In this document: positions 19,116 through 27,206 of the stretch, piece after piece
Numbering within the stretch: the first letter of the stretch is position 1
Layout of the letters: the number at the start of each line of letters is the position of its first letter
From: Phycisphaeraceae bacterium
GTDB taxonomy: Bacteria; Planctomycetota; Phycisphaerae; Phycisphaerales; Zrk34
Assembly (NCBI GenBank): GCA_028282805.1
Contig: JANQHD010000009.1
Span: 124,001 to 188,000 of the forward strand
Length of the DNA: 64,000 nt
Direction of reading: 5' to 3'
Position numbers and translations under genes: made by a program
Notes under the pieces: generated by a model
Database searches by the model: none
What the model was told of the DNA's origin: nothing
Seen by the model: the letters and a program-made list of their open reading frames with translations, nothing else

Positions 19116-19937
19116 GCCGTCCGTGGTTTCATAGTCGATCACGCTGTTGGTCAGCGCGCCGATCCGGTCGATCGCGCACGTGACGGTGTCGCCCGGCTTG
19201 AGGAACACCTGCGGATCACGCCCGGCACCCACGCCCGGCGGCGTGCCGGTCATGATCACCGTGCCGGTCAGCAGCGTCATGTCGCGGCTCAGCTCGGCGA
19301 TCAGTTCGGCGACCGGAAAGATCATGTCGGCGGTGGGCGCGTCCTGCATCACCTGCCCGTTGAGCGTGGTGGTGATGCGCAGCGACTGCGGGTCGGTCAG
19401 CTCGTCGGGGCTGACGAGCACGGGGCCGAGCGGGCAGAAGGTGTCGAAGCTCTTGCCGCGCACGAACTGGCCGCCGGCGCCTTTCTTCTGCCACCAGCGG
19501 GCCGAGACGTCGTTGCCCACGGTGTAGCCGAGCACGTGGTCGAGGGCGTTTTGCACCGGCACATCGCGCGCCGGCCGGCCGATGACCACGGCCAACTCGC
19601 CCTCGTAATCGACCTCGGGCCCGTGGCTGCAGCGCGGGATGACGATCGGGTCGTGGGGGTGGCTGACCGAGGCGATGTTCTTCATGAACAGCACGGGGCG
19701 CTGCGGGATCGGCGCCCCCATCTCGCGGGCGTGTTCGTGGTAGTTCTGGCCGATGCACATGATCGCCCGGGGCTCGAACGGCGCCAGCAGCTTGACGATC
19801 TTCACCCGCTCGTGGGTGGGGTTGCGGTCGTTTGGGTCGAGCGAGCCGACCATGAGGTACGCGGTCGCCAGCTCCGGGTCGGGGTCGTTGCCGAAGCAGA
19901 CGTTGCCACGCTCATCGATGAATCGCACGATACGCAT
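19104..19937 (-). CDS. fumarylacetoacetate hydrolase family protein
   Basis: 277 codons from ATG (MRIVRFIDERGNVC); a GTG two codons upstream is possible. The FAH fold is shown by CIGQNYHEHAREMGAPIPQRP, the metal-binding acids in YEGELAVVIGRPARDV, YTVGNDVSARWWQ, and GTPPGVGAGRDPQVFLKPGD. Members hydrolyse or decarboxylate acyl pyruvates and related diketo acids. No tyrosine or homoprotocatechuate degradation gene is adjacent, so the substrate cannot be named. It is transcribed divergently from trpE. Confidence 0.9.
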   Translation of the reverse strand: MRIVRFIDERGNVCFGNDPDPELATAYLMVGSLDPNDRNPTHERVKIVKLLAPFEPRAIMCIGQNYHEHAREMGAPIPQRPVLFMKNIASVSHPHDPIVIPRCSHGPEVDYEGELAVVIGRPARDVPVQNALDHVLGYTVGNDVSARWWQKKGAGGQFVRGKSFDTFCPLGPVLVSPDELTDPQSLRITTTLNGQVMQDAPTADMIFPVAELIAELSRDMTLLTGTVIMTGTPPGVGAGRDPQVFLKPGDTVTCAIDRIGALTNSVIDYETTDGVVT

Positions 19938-20000
19938 GGGCACATGCTAACCGTTTCGCCGCTAGGGTTGAACCGGCTTTGCTGTTACACTCACCCGCTT

Positions 20001-21530
20001 ATGGCGATCTACCGACCCGACCTCGAGCAGTTCAAGCAACTGGCCACACGGGGCAACCTCATCCCCGTGTACCGTCGGCTGATGAGCGACCAGCTCACGC
20101 CCGTGCTGGCGTACCGGCGGCTGGTGGCCGACGACGACCGCTTCGCGCCGAGCTTTTTGCTCGAATCCGTGGTGGGCGGCGAGCACGCGGCGCGCTACAG
20201 CTTCATCGGCAACAAGCCCATCGCCCAGGTCATCGCCTACGGCCACAAGGTCACGCGCTACAGCGACGGCGACGTCGAGCACTACGACAGCGACGACCCG
20301 CTGGGCGAGATGGACCGCCTGACCGCGCACTGGAAGCTGGCCCGCGTGCCCGAGCTGCCGGACTTCACCGGCGGGTGGGTCGGCATGGCCGGGTACGACA
20401 CGGTGCGGTACGTCGAGGGCGAGAAGCTCACCGCCCCGCCGCACGACGACCGCAAGCTGCCCGACATGCACTTCGGGCTGTACCGCCAGGTCGTGGCGTT
20501 CGACCACGTGCACAAGACGGTATTGGCGATCAACCACGTGCTGCTCGACGAGCACGAGTCGGTCGCCGCGGCGTACGCGGCCGGGTGCGAGGAGCTCGAC
20601 GCGCTGGTCGCGCGCATCGAGACCACGCCCAAGGAACTGGCCGTGGGCGAGGTGGACCTGGCCAGCCCGCCCAGCCCGCCGCAGAAGTCGAACATGACCC
20701 CGCAGCGCTTCGAGCAGATGGTCGAATCCGCGAAGCGGTACATCGGCGCCGGCGACATCTTTCAGGTCGTGCTCAGCCAGCGGTTCGAGCGGACCACCGA
20801 CGCCGACCCGTTCGACATCTACCGGGCGCTGCGCGTGATCAACCCTTCGCCGTACATGTTCTACCTGCAGGCGGCGCGGTGCATGCTGGTCGCCTCGAGC
20901 CCGGAGATTCTGTGCCGGGTGCAGGACGGCGTGGTCACCAACCGCCCGCTGGCCGGCACGCGCAAGCGCGGCGCCACCGAGCAAGAGGACGAGTTGCTCG
21001 AGAAGGAACTGCTGGCCGACCCGAAGGAGCGGGCCGAGCACATCATGCTCGTGGACCTCGGCCGCAACGACGTGGGCAAGGTTTCGCGGGCCGGCTCGGT
21101 GGAGCTGCCGGCCCAGATGCAGGTCGAGCGCTACAGCCACGTGATGCACATCAGTTCGACGGTGACCGGCCAACTCGACGAGAAGCTCGACGCGTGGGAC
21201 GCGCTGCGGGCGGCGTTGCCCGTGGGCACGGTCAGCGGCGCGCCGAAGGTGCGGGCGATGCAGATCATCGACGAGCTGGAGCCGACCCGCCGGGGGCCCT
21301 ACGCGGGCGCGGCGGGCTACGCGGACTTCGCCGGCAACATGGACATGGCGATCGCGCTGCGCACGATGGTGGTCATGCCGACCGACGAAGCGGGCCGGTG
21401 GAAGGTGCACCTTCAGGCGGGCGCGGGCATCGTGGCCGACAGCGTGCCCGAGACCGAGTACCAGGAAACGGTCAACAAGGCCGCGGCGCTGGCCAAGGCG
21501 ATCGACGTGGCCGAGTCGGCGTTCGGCTGA
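20001..21530 (+). CDS. trpE: anthranilate synthase component I
   Basis: 509 codons from the ATG at 20001. TrpE makes anthranilate from chorismate with ammonia from TrpG. The feedback-site motif LLESV is near residue 55; the chorismate-binding core shows GDIFQVVLSQRFE, LAGTRKRGATEQED, VDLGRNDVGKV, YSHVMHISSTVTG and GTVSGAPKVRAMQIIDELE. A component I of this length with the LLES motif fits TrpE better than PabB. No trpG is adjacent. The kinase gene converges with it, sharing the terminator at 21544. Confidence 0.94.
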   Translation: MAIYRPDLEQFKQLATRGNLIPVYRRLMSDQLTPVLAYRRLVADDDRFAPSFLLESVVGGEHAARYSFIGNKPIAQVIAYGHKVTRYSDGDVEHYDSDDPLGEMDRLTAHWKLARVPELPDFTGGWVGMAGYDTVRYVEGEKLTAPPHDDRKLPDMHFGLYRQVVAFDHVHKTVLAINHVLLDEHESVAAAYAAGCEELDALVARIETTPKELAVGEVDLASPPSPPQKSNMTPQRFEQMVESAKRYIGAGDIFQVVLSQRFERTTDADPFDIYRALRVINPSPYMFYLQAARCMLVASSPEILCRVQDGVVTNRPLAGTRKRGATEQEDELLEKELLADPKERAEHIMLVDLGRNDVGKVSRAGSVELPAQMQVERYSHVMHISSTVTGQLDEKLDAWDALRAALPVGTVSGAPKVRAMQIIDELEPTRRGPYAGAAGYADFAGNMDMAIALRTMVVMPTDEAGRWKVHLQAGAGIVADSVPETEYQETVNKAAALAKAIDVAESAFG

Positions 21531-21543
21531 ACGCCCCCCAATG

Positions 21544-21566
21544 AAAAAGGCCCACGTGTGGGCCCT
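21544..21566. terminator. shared intrinsic terminator of trpE and the kinase gene
   Basis: GGCCCA-CGTG-TGGGCC forms a tight stem. On the minus strand five T follow it, giving a classic terminator for the kinase gene; on the plus strand it follows the trpE stop by 18 bases with only CTT after it. Confidence 0.78.
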
Positions 21567-21589
21567 TGGATTCAAACTCGGTTTGGTGT

Positions 21590-22474
21590 TTACGCCAGTC
21601 GCTTGTTAGCGCCGGTCTCACCGTTTTTTTTCGACTCGATCTGGTGGTAGACGACCTCGAGGCGGTTCTTGACGTCTTCCATGGACTTGGGCCGATCGCG
21701 CGGCTCGATCTCGATGCAGGCCATGATCAGCGCGTTCAGCGCCGGCGGCACGTCGGGGTTGATCTGCCTAGGCTCGTCGATCTCGCGCTCCTCGGGGCGG
21801 AGGATCTTCTCGCCCTTCTTGGGGATGAGCGTCGGCACGTGCTTGCTGGTCAGCGTCCAGTACATCGTGGCGCCGAAGTTGAACACGTCGGTCTGCGGCG
21901 TGATCTTCAGGCGGAGCACCTGCTCGGGGGCGATGTAGTCGGGCGTGCCCTGGATGCGCTCCTTGATGGTGTCGATCTTGCAGGCCTGGCCGAGGTCGAT
22001 GATCTTCACGCCGTTGTCGCCGCCGATGAGGATGTTGTTCGGCTTGATGTCACAGTGGACGTAGCCGACCTTGTGCATCGCGTCGAGGCCCTGGGCGACG
22101 GTGTGGAAGATCACCACCGTCTCCTCGATCGACTGCGGGCGGGCGATCTCGAGGGTCATGCCGTCGACGAGCTCCATGAGCACCAGCAGCTCGGTGAGCT
22201 TGACGAGCTTGCGTCGGCGGATGATCTTGAAGCTCTTGCGGACGGCGGGGTGGTCGATCTTCTCGGCGACCTCGTGCTCGTTGAGGGCCTGGTCGATGAA
22301 GCGCTGGTCGCTGGGCGCATGGCGGACGACGCGTTTGACCGCGTAGACGTGGTTGTCGCGCGGGTCCATGACGGCATAGATCGTGCTGCTGGCGCCTTGG
22401 CCGAGCACGCTGAGGACCTGGTAGTCGCCGATCTGGTGTGTCTGCTCCATCAACACCTTATCCAACCCCCGCAT
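21590..22474 (-). CDS. soluble serine/threonine protein kinase (Hanks type)
   Basis: 294 codons, a bare kinase domain without a membrane helix or sensor module. The glycine loop is GQGASSTIY (about residues 25-33), the ATP lysine is in YAVKR (Lys47), the catalytic loop is HCDIKPNNIL (about 144) and the metal motif is IDLGQA, i.e. DLG rather than DFG. An APE motif is present (APEQV). The start could also be the internal ATG at 22450. A promoter candidate lies at 22493-22521. The target is unknown. Confidence 0.93.
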   Translation of the reverse strand: MRGLDKVLMEQTHQIGDYQVLSVLGQGASSTIYAVMDPRDNHVYAVKRVVRHAPSDQRFIDQALNEHEVAEKIDHPAVRKSFKIIRRRKLVKLTELLVLMELVDGMTLEIARPQSIEETVVIFHTVAQGLDAMHKVGYVHCDIKPNNILIGGDNGVKIIDLGQACKIDTIKERIQGTPDYIAPEQVLRLKITPQTDVFNFGATMYWTLTSKHVPTLIPKKGEKILRPEEREIDEPRQINPDVPPALNALIMACIEIEPRDRPKSMEDVKNRLEVVYHQIESKKNGETGANKRLA

Positions 22475-22492
22475 CTGGATCGGGGACGTGAC

Positions 22493-22521
22493 ATCTTAAT
22501 GAGAAACCGTTCTGTTGCCAG
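22493..22521 (-). promoter_or_regulatory. candidate promoter of the kinase gene
   Basis: On the minus strand CTGGCA (22516-22521), a 17-base spacer and TAAGAT (22493-22498), about 20 bases before the first possible start codon. Confidence 0.5.
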
Positions 22522-22672
22522 CTACACGGACGTCACGGGTACGTTCTTTTTCTGCCCCCTTTTGCCATAACCAGAGAATCGTACCGTCACCCTTGTGACT
22601 TGACCGTGCATACCGACGAGATCACAGCGTTCGCCGGCAAGTGATTGGATGCCATACTGTAGGACGGACGGC

Positions 22673-23308
22673 TCAGTCGATCAATTGCCCGCGGAAATAG
22701 CCGGCGGGAAATAATTGCCCGGGGCTGGTGGTCTGAGCCAATTCGCGGTGCAGGTGGACGCGGTGGGCGGGGATGTCCAGCCGCTGCTGGAGGGATTTGA
22801 CCAGGCTGGCCAGCTGGCGGAGCTGGGCGGCGGTGGGCGGGACTTGGTCACCGTTGCCGACGAGGCAGATCGAGATCGCGTCGGGGGTGTACACGCCGTC
22901 GACCTGGCGGACCCAGCGGTAGCCGACCTCGATTGCGCCGTTGTCGGAGCCGTGGCCGTTGCCGACGACGAAGTGGTACCCCAGGCCGCCGTAGCCGAGG
23001 CCTTGCTCGTGTAATTGGTGGATGGAGCGGGCGTTACCGGCCATCTGCCCGGAGTGGTGGATGACGATCCGCTGCCAGCGCTGGTTTTCGACCGGTTGGG
23101 GCAGGTCGAAGATGGCGTCCATCGTGGCCGGGCCGGTGTCGACCGCGGCGAGCGTGTAACCGCTGGTCGGACGCAACGGGGCCGATTCGAGGACGATCAA
23201 CAGGCCGGTGGCCAGCGTCATGCTGCCGACCAAGGCCCCCCATACGCTCAGCGTCCGACGGTTGACCGTCGCTGCCGAGTGACGAGATGTGCGTGTTTGC
23301 TGTGCCAA
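22673..23308 (-). CDS. membrane-anchored N-acetylmuramoyl-L-alanine amidase-like protein (Amidase_2/PGRP fold)
   Basis: The reading frame is open to 23380, but only rare start codons are available; the TTG at 23308 is my choice. A membrane helix (VWGALVGSMTLATGLLIVL) precedes the Amidase_2 domain. The domain has the first zinc histidine in IVIHHSG, the GYHFVVGNG core, and the second histidine in HLHREL. The third ligand, normally Cys or Asp (T.CPG), is Ser (TTSPGQLFP). Peptidoglycan recognition proteins with Ser here bind but do not cleave peptidoglycan, so this may be a binding protein. Confidence 0.8.
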   Translation of the reverse strand: MAQQTRTSRHSAATVNRRTLSVWGALVGSMTLATGLLIVLESAPLRPTSGYTLAAVDTGPATMDAIFDLPQPVENQRWQRIVIHHSGQMAGNARSIHQLHEQGLGYGGLGYHFVVGNGHGSDNGAIEVGYRWVRQVDGVYTPDAISICLVGNGDQVPPTAAQLRQLASLVKSLQQRLDIPAHRVHLHRELAQTTSPGQLFPAGYFRGQLID

Positions 23309-23451
23309 AAGCGGGTCCCAACGAGCGAAGCGGCACGCAAATGTTGTACCACTCCAAAGATACAATCCGAATCGGCACAAACCCAGCCGATTCTTTGAAA
23401 ATTCTGTTTCTGACTTTTGCTCGGATCAGCCAAGCGGCGCAAAGCGGCCGC

Positions 23452-23661
23452 TCACTTGTAGACACTCAATCTCGCTCGCAGGTCCGGCACCGGCACCCCC
23501 CGCGGGTCCGTCGTCTCCTTCGGCCGGAATATCCCGCGACGCTTGTCGAACCGCTCGTACTGCGTGCGCGGCACCTCCTCGGGGAAAAGGCCCTGCTGGC
23601 AGCCCAGCATCGCCCACCCGATGGCCACGACGATCAGAATGTGAACGGTTCGACGGATCAT
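23452..23661 (-). CDS. small putative lipoprotein
   Basis: 69 codons from the ATG at 23661 (another ATG at 23697 is in frame). A signal peptide with lipobox AMLGC is followed by a short polar chain containing RTQYERFDKRRGIFRP. I recognise no domain; the conserved-looking Tyr/Asp/Arg core suggests a real protein. It lies upstream of the amidase-like gene on the same strand. Confidence 0.6.
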   Translation of the reverse strand: MIRRTVHILIVVAIGWAMLGCQQGLFPEEVPRTQYERFDKRRGIFRPKETTDPRGVPVPDLRARLSVYK

Positions 23662-23863
23662 GCGTGATCTATCCCTGATCTTCTGCATCGGTCGCAACGG
23701 ATTGTAACGTTTATGCCGCCTTTAGGGAACCGCCCAAGCCCCGGGCACCCGCGCAAAACTTGTGCACCCGGCCGGCCATTGGAGTCGCCCGCAAATCGGC
23801 CCGATCCCAGTGGTGTCGCGCCCGCCGTTCTGGCCGGCGTCGCCAACAGAAGAGCGGAGTTCG

Positions 23864-24292
23864 ATGAACCTTTCGCACGACAGCATCGATATCGCAGTGG
23901 GCCGCGATGAACGCCGCCGCGCCCTCCGCGTCATCACGCTCTGTGCGGTGGTGTTCCTGCTGGGCCTCGGCGACCTGGTCAACACGATCATCCACATGAA
24001 CCACTTCGGCATGGTCGAGCTGAACCCGCTGGCCCGGCCCTTGGTCAACGACAAGGCCGAGCTGCCGCTGATCCTCTTCAAGCTGGGCACGCTCGGCGTA
24101 GCGATCGGCCTGTTCCTCCGCGTGCGCCACCACCGCTCGGCCGAGTTCGGCGCGTGGGCGATGATGCTCGTCATGGTCGCGCTGACCTGGCACTGGAACG
24201 TCTACAACGACGTGATGCAGGTGTCCCTGGCGGGCATGGACACCGACGACCTGCCGTACTTTGTCGATGCGATGGCCGACGCTTCGGGCTGA
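23864..24292 (+). CDS. small membrane protein, DUF5658-like
   Basis: 142 codons from the ATG at 23864 (GGAG upstream). Three hydrophobic segments are visible: LCAVVFLLGLGDLVNTII, LILFKLGTLGVAIGLFL and WAMMLVMVALTWHWNVYNDV. The pattern GLGDLVNTxxHMxxxGMVELNPL in the first loop resembles the DUF5658 family, whose function is unknown. It converges with the CCA-adding enzyme gene, six bases apart. Confidence 0.7.
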   Translation: MNLSHDSIDIAVGRDERRRALRVITLCAVVFLLGLGDLVNTIIHMNHFGMVELNPLARPLVNDKAELPLILFKLGTLGVAIGLFLRVRHHRSAEFGAWAMMLVMVALTWHWNVYNDVMQVSLAGMDTDDLPYFVDAMADASG

Positions 24293-24297
24293 ACCAC

Positions 24298-25554
24298 CTA
24301 CCGCTCCATCCACTGCCGCATCAGCGACAACGCCTCGGCGCGGTCGGCCACCCGCCCCTCGAGCTGCGCATCGTACACCTCGGCGAGCACACGCTTGAAC
24401 GCCGGCCCGGGCAGATACCCCGCCGCCACCAAATCGTCGCCGCTGATCAATGGCTCAGGCGCCACGCCCTGCTCGAACAACCCCGTCGCGTCGTTTTGCA
24501 TCGCCGCAAAATCGAAACCGCCGCGCACACCGGTGTACGCCTCGGCGAGGTGTTCCAGCCGCGCCCAGTCCGGCCGGGCCAGCAAACGCTTGCGCCGCGC
24601 CACACCCAGCTCGCCCCAGCGCAACACCGTCGGCAGCTCACGCAACGCCGCGCACACACCGTCGCTCACGCCGTTGCTCAACACCAGCGTGCGCTGCCAG
24701 CGGTCGGCCAGCTGCTTCGCCTTCAGCATGTACAAATCACCGCCGGCCGGGTGGTGGCGATCGATCACCCACGCCGCCAGCGCCGTCGCGTAGTCGGCCT
24801 CGGCCGCCAGCGCCTCGAGCACCGGCGTCGGCGCATCGGTTGCCGGCTCGCTCAGCACCGGCCCGTCGAGCCGCAAACGACCGAGCAGCCCCACCGCCTT
24901 TGCCCGGCTGCGGTGCGTCAGCATCATTTCGACTTCCATGCCCACCCGCTCCCGGCTGATGCGGTCGAGCTTGTCGGCGTGCCGACCGATCGCCGCCGCC
25001 GTCGCGTCGTCGATCGCAAAGCCCAACCGCGCCGCAAACCGCACCGCGCGCAACATCCGCAGGTAATCCTCGCCGAAACGTTCGTCGGGCGCGCCGATCG
25101 CGCGGATCACCTTGCGCTCCAGGTCCGCCTGACCGCCGACGTAATCGATCACCCGGTCGGCCAGCGGGTCGTAGAACAGGCCGTTGATCGTGAAATCGCG
25201 CCGCTGCGCGTCGTGCTCGGCGTCGGAAAACTCGACGTGGTCGGGCCGCCGGCCGTCCTCGTACCCCCACTCGGTGCGGAACGTGGCGACCTCCACCTCG
25301 CACCGCATCAGCCGCACCAGCATCACGCCGAACGCCTGCCCGACGGCGCGCGTCTTCCGAAAAAGCTGCGCCACAACTTCCGGGGGCGCATCGGTGGCCA
25401 CGTCGTAGTCCTTCGGCTCGGCGCCCCGCAGCACGTCGCGCACGCAACCCCCGGCGAAGTACGCCGTGTGCCCCGCCTCCTGCAACACCTCGACGACCTT
25501 CGTCGCCGCCGCGCGGGGATCGGGTTGTGCGTGGCCGTCGCTCATGCCGTTCAT
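24298..25554 (-). CDS. CCA tRNA nucleotidyltransferase / poly(A) polymerase family protein
   Basis: 418 codons. The N-terminal class II nucleotidyltransferase head shows FAGGCVRDVLRGAEPKDYDVATDA with the two catalytic aspartates (DYD), then RRDFTINGLFYDP and the RNA-binding neck ERFGEDYLRMLRAVRFAARLGF. The family either adds CCA to tRNA or tails RNA. Since both tRNA genes in this window lack CCA, CCA addition is required in this organism and this enzyme is the candidate. The start is taken at MNGMSDG; the ATG three codons later is equally possible. Confidence 0.9.
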   Translation of the reverse strand: MNGMSDGHAQPDPRAAATKVVEVLQEAGHTAYFAGGCVRDVLRGAEPKDYDVATDAPPEVVAQLFRKTRAVGQAFGVMLVRLMRCEVEVATFRTEWGYEDGRRPDHVEFSDAEHDAQRRDFTINGLFYDPLADRVIDYVGGQADLERKVIRAIGAPDERFGEDYLRMLRAVRFAARLGFAIDDATAAAIGRHADKLDRISRERVGMEVEMMLTHRSRAKAVGLLGRLRLDGPVLSEPATDAPTPVLEALAAEADYATALAAWVIDRHHPAGGDLYMLKAKQLADRWQRTLVLSNGVSDGVCAALRELPTVLRWGELGVARRKRLLARPDWARLEHLAEAYTGVRGGFDFAAMQNDATGLFEQGVAPEPLISGDDLVAAGYLPGPAFKRVLAEVYDAQLEGRVADRAEALSLMRQWMER

Positions 25555-25565
25555 GGTACACGTAG

Positions 25566-25669
25566 CCCCCTCCCGCCGGGAGGGGGTTGGGGGCGGGGGA
25601 AAGCGGCGTGCCGTGTTCCCCCTCACCCGACCTCGCTCCGCTCGGCCACCCTCTCCCGGGGGGAGAGGG
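25566..25669. repeat. intergenic G/C-run double palindrome between rsmD and the nucleotidyltransferase gene
   Basis: Two 9-bp perfect hairpins, CCCCCTCCC-GCC-GGGAGGGGG (25566-25586) and CCCTCTCCC-GGG-GGGAGAGGG (25649-25669), flank a CGCTCCGCTCGG core. On the minus strand the unit starts seven bases after the rsmD stop and ends 11 bases before the next start codon. From memory, such CCCTCTCCC/GGGAGAGGG units recur between genes of many GC-rich bacteria. Confidence 0.75.
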
Positions 25670-25675
25670 ATCACA

Positions 25676-26248
25676 TCACGCCTTCTCATAGAAGCACAAC
25701 ACCATCGATCCGTACGGGTGCGCCACCGGCCCGGCCCACCCGTCGACCGCGCCCACCTCGACGTGCCGCTCGACACGCAGCACCAGCAGCGCCCCGTCCG
25801 CTGCGCCCTCGGCCAGGCGCGACACCTGCGCCATCACCTGCGCCAAACCCTTGCCGTCGGTCATCATCTTGTACGGCGGGTCCATGAACACCAGCGTGTA
25901 CGGCTTGCGCGGCAGCGCGCCGACCAACCCCGCCGCCAACGCATCGGCCGACATGATCCGCCCGTCGTCCGCCTGCCCGATGGCGCTCAGGTTTTTCAAC
26001 AACCGCTCCTTCGCCACGCGGTCGCGCTCGATGAACGTCACGTGCGCCGCCCCCCGGCTGAGGCACTCGAGCCCCATCGACCCGGTCCCGCTGAACACGT
26101 CCAGCACCACCGCCCCTTCTAACCGCCCCGCCGCCGCCAGCCGATCGAACAGCGCCTGCTTGACCCGATCCGTGATCGGCCGGGTCGTCGCCTTGTCCAC
26201 CGGCCCCAGCAGCCTCCGCCCACGATGTTCACCCGCGATGATCCGCAT
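25676..26248 (-). CDS. rsmD: 16S rRNA (guanine-N2) methyltransferase RsmD
   Basis: 190 codons from MRIIAGEHRGRRL, the typical RsmD N-terminus. RsmD methylates G966 of 16S rRNA in the assembled small-subunit particle. The SAM site is VLDVFSGTGSMGLECLSRGA (about residues 47-66) and the catalytic motif is MDPPYK (about 122). The start lies 12 bases after the CACAGAGG repeat arm. Confidence 0.95.
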   Translation of the reverse strand: MRIIAGEHRGRRLLGPVDKATTRPITDRVKQALFDRLAAAGRLEGAVVLDVFSGTGSMGLECLSRGAAHVTFIERDRVAKERLLKNLSAIGQADDGRIMSADALAAGLVGALPRKPYTLVFMDPPYKMMTDGKGLAQVMAQVSRLAEGAADGALLVLRVERHVEVGAVDGWAGPVAHPYGSMVLCFYEKA

Positions 26249-26260
26249 GGTTTGTTTTTT

Positions 26261-26348
26261 ACCACAGAGGCACAGAGACACAGAGAATTGTTTCTGTATA
26301 CAGCCGAAGCTCGAATCTTATCTTAAAAAACCTCTGTGCCTCTGTGGT
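26261..26348. repeat. CACAGAGGCACAGAG inverted repeat between methyltransferase stop and rsmD start
   Basis: A 17-bp perfect inverted pair: ACCACAGAGGCACAGAG at 26261-26277 and its complement at 26332-26348, with further CACAGAG words inside. The right arm touches the TAA stop of the minus-strand methyltransferase (26348-26350); the left arm ends 12 bases before the rsmD ATG. The 54-base interior is AT-rich and non-coding. The arm start TACCrCrGAGGCrC matches the arms at 28053-28447 except for A/G exchanges. Confidence 0.85.
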
Positions 26349-27142
26349 TAATCCCGTAATGCCACGACGTACGCCACCCACGCCTCGTCGTCGACTTCCT
26401 CGAAGTCGGCGATGAAGCCGTCTTCGCTCTCGAAGTAGATGCCCAACTGCCCGAAGCCGGCCTCCACTAAAAGTTCCTGTATCTCCGGCAGCGACCACAT
26501 CCGCCAGTCGTATTCGAAGGCGTTGCGCATGGTCGAGCCGTTGCGGAACTTGAAGTGGATCGCACACCGGGTGCGGTGGGTCAGCGGGTCGAAGCCCACC
26601 TGTTCCCACTGGTAATCGAAGTCGGAGAACTTCCGCTCATCCACGCACGGCGTGATCGACGCCGGCCCGCCGAACGCGTCGCACACGAAAATACCGCCGG
26701 GCTCGATGCAGGCGTGGGCGTGCTTGAGGTACGCCAGCAGTTGCTCGCGCTCGTGGTAGACCCAGTGCGAGAAGTTCAGCGACACCAGCGCATCGGCCTT
26801 GTCGCTCACCGCCATCACGTCGCCCTGAGTGAGCGTCAACCGCTCGGCGTCTTCCGCCAACGGCAGGCAGTTGTGTTGCTCGGCCCAATCCAGCACTTCC
26901 GGGTCGAGGTCGACGCCGATCGCCCACCGGTCGGGCCCGCTGCGGACCCAGGTCGACGACAGGTGGGCCGTGCCGCAGAAGTCCTCGCGCAGGGTCACCG
27001 GCTGGCGGTCGCGGACCTGCTCGAACAGCTCCTCGATAAAGCCCACAATCACCGTCGGGCGCTGGACCGAGGCTTCGTAAAGCGCGTGGCGGTCGGCGTT
27101 GCGGGCGGTGAGGGCGGCGGGCGGTTTGCGTCGTGTGCTCAT
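26348..27142 (-). CDS. class I SAM-dependent methyltransferase, paralogue A
   Basis: 264 codons from MSTRRKPPAAL. The Rossmann SAM site is recognisable as LREDFCGTAHLSSTWV and GVDLDPEVLDWA, followed by FSHWVYHERE and a C-terminal EYDWRMWSLPEIQELLVEAGF. The substrate is unknown. The protein is clearly paralogous to the product of the divergent gene at 27207: both share LREDFCGTA, GVDLDP, DRHxLY and DWRxWxLPE. 64 bases separate the two starts. Confidence 0.88.
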   Translation of the reverse strand: MSTRRKPPAALTARNADRHALYEASVQRPTVIVGFIEELFEQVRDRQPVTLREDFCGTAHLSSTWVRSGPDRWAIGVDLDPEVLDWAEQHNCLPLAEDAERLTLTQGDVMAVSDKADALVSLNFSHWVYHEREQLLAYLKHAHACIEPGGIFVCDAFGGPASITPCVDERKFSDFDYQWEQVGFDPLTHRTRCAIHFKFRNGSTMRNAFEYDWRMWSLPEIQELLVEAGFGQLGIYFESEDGFIADFEEVDDEAWVAYVVALRD

Positions 27143-27206
27143 CGCGTGTATCCATACCAGACCCGGGCGCGACCCGCGAGTCGCACCGCTCAAGGACGAG
27201 AAAACC

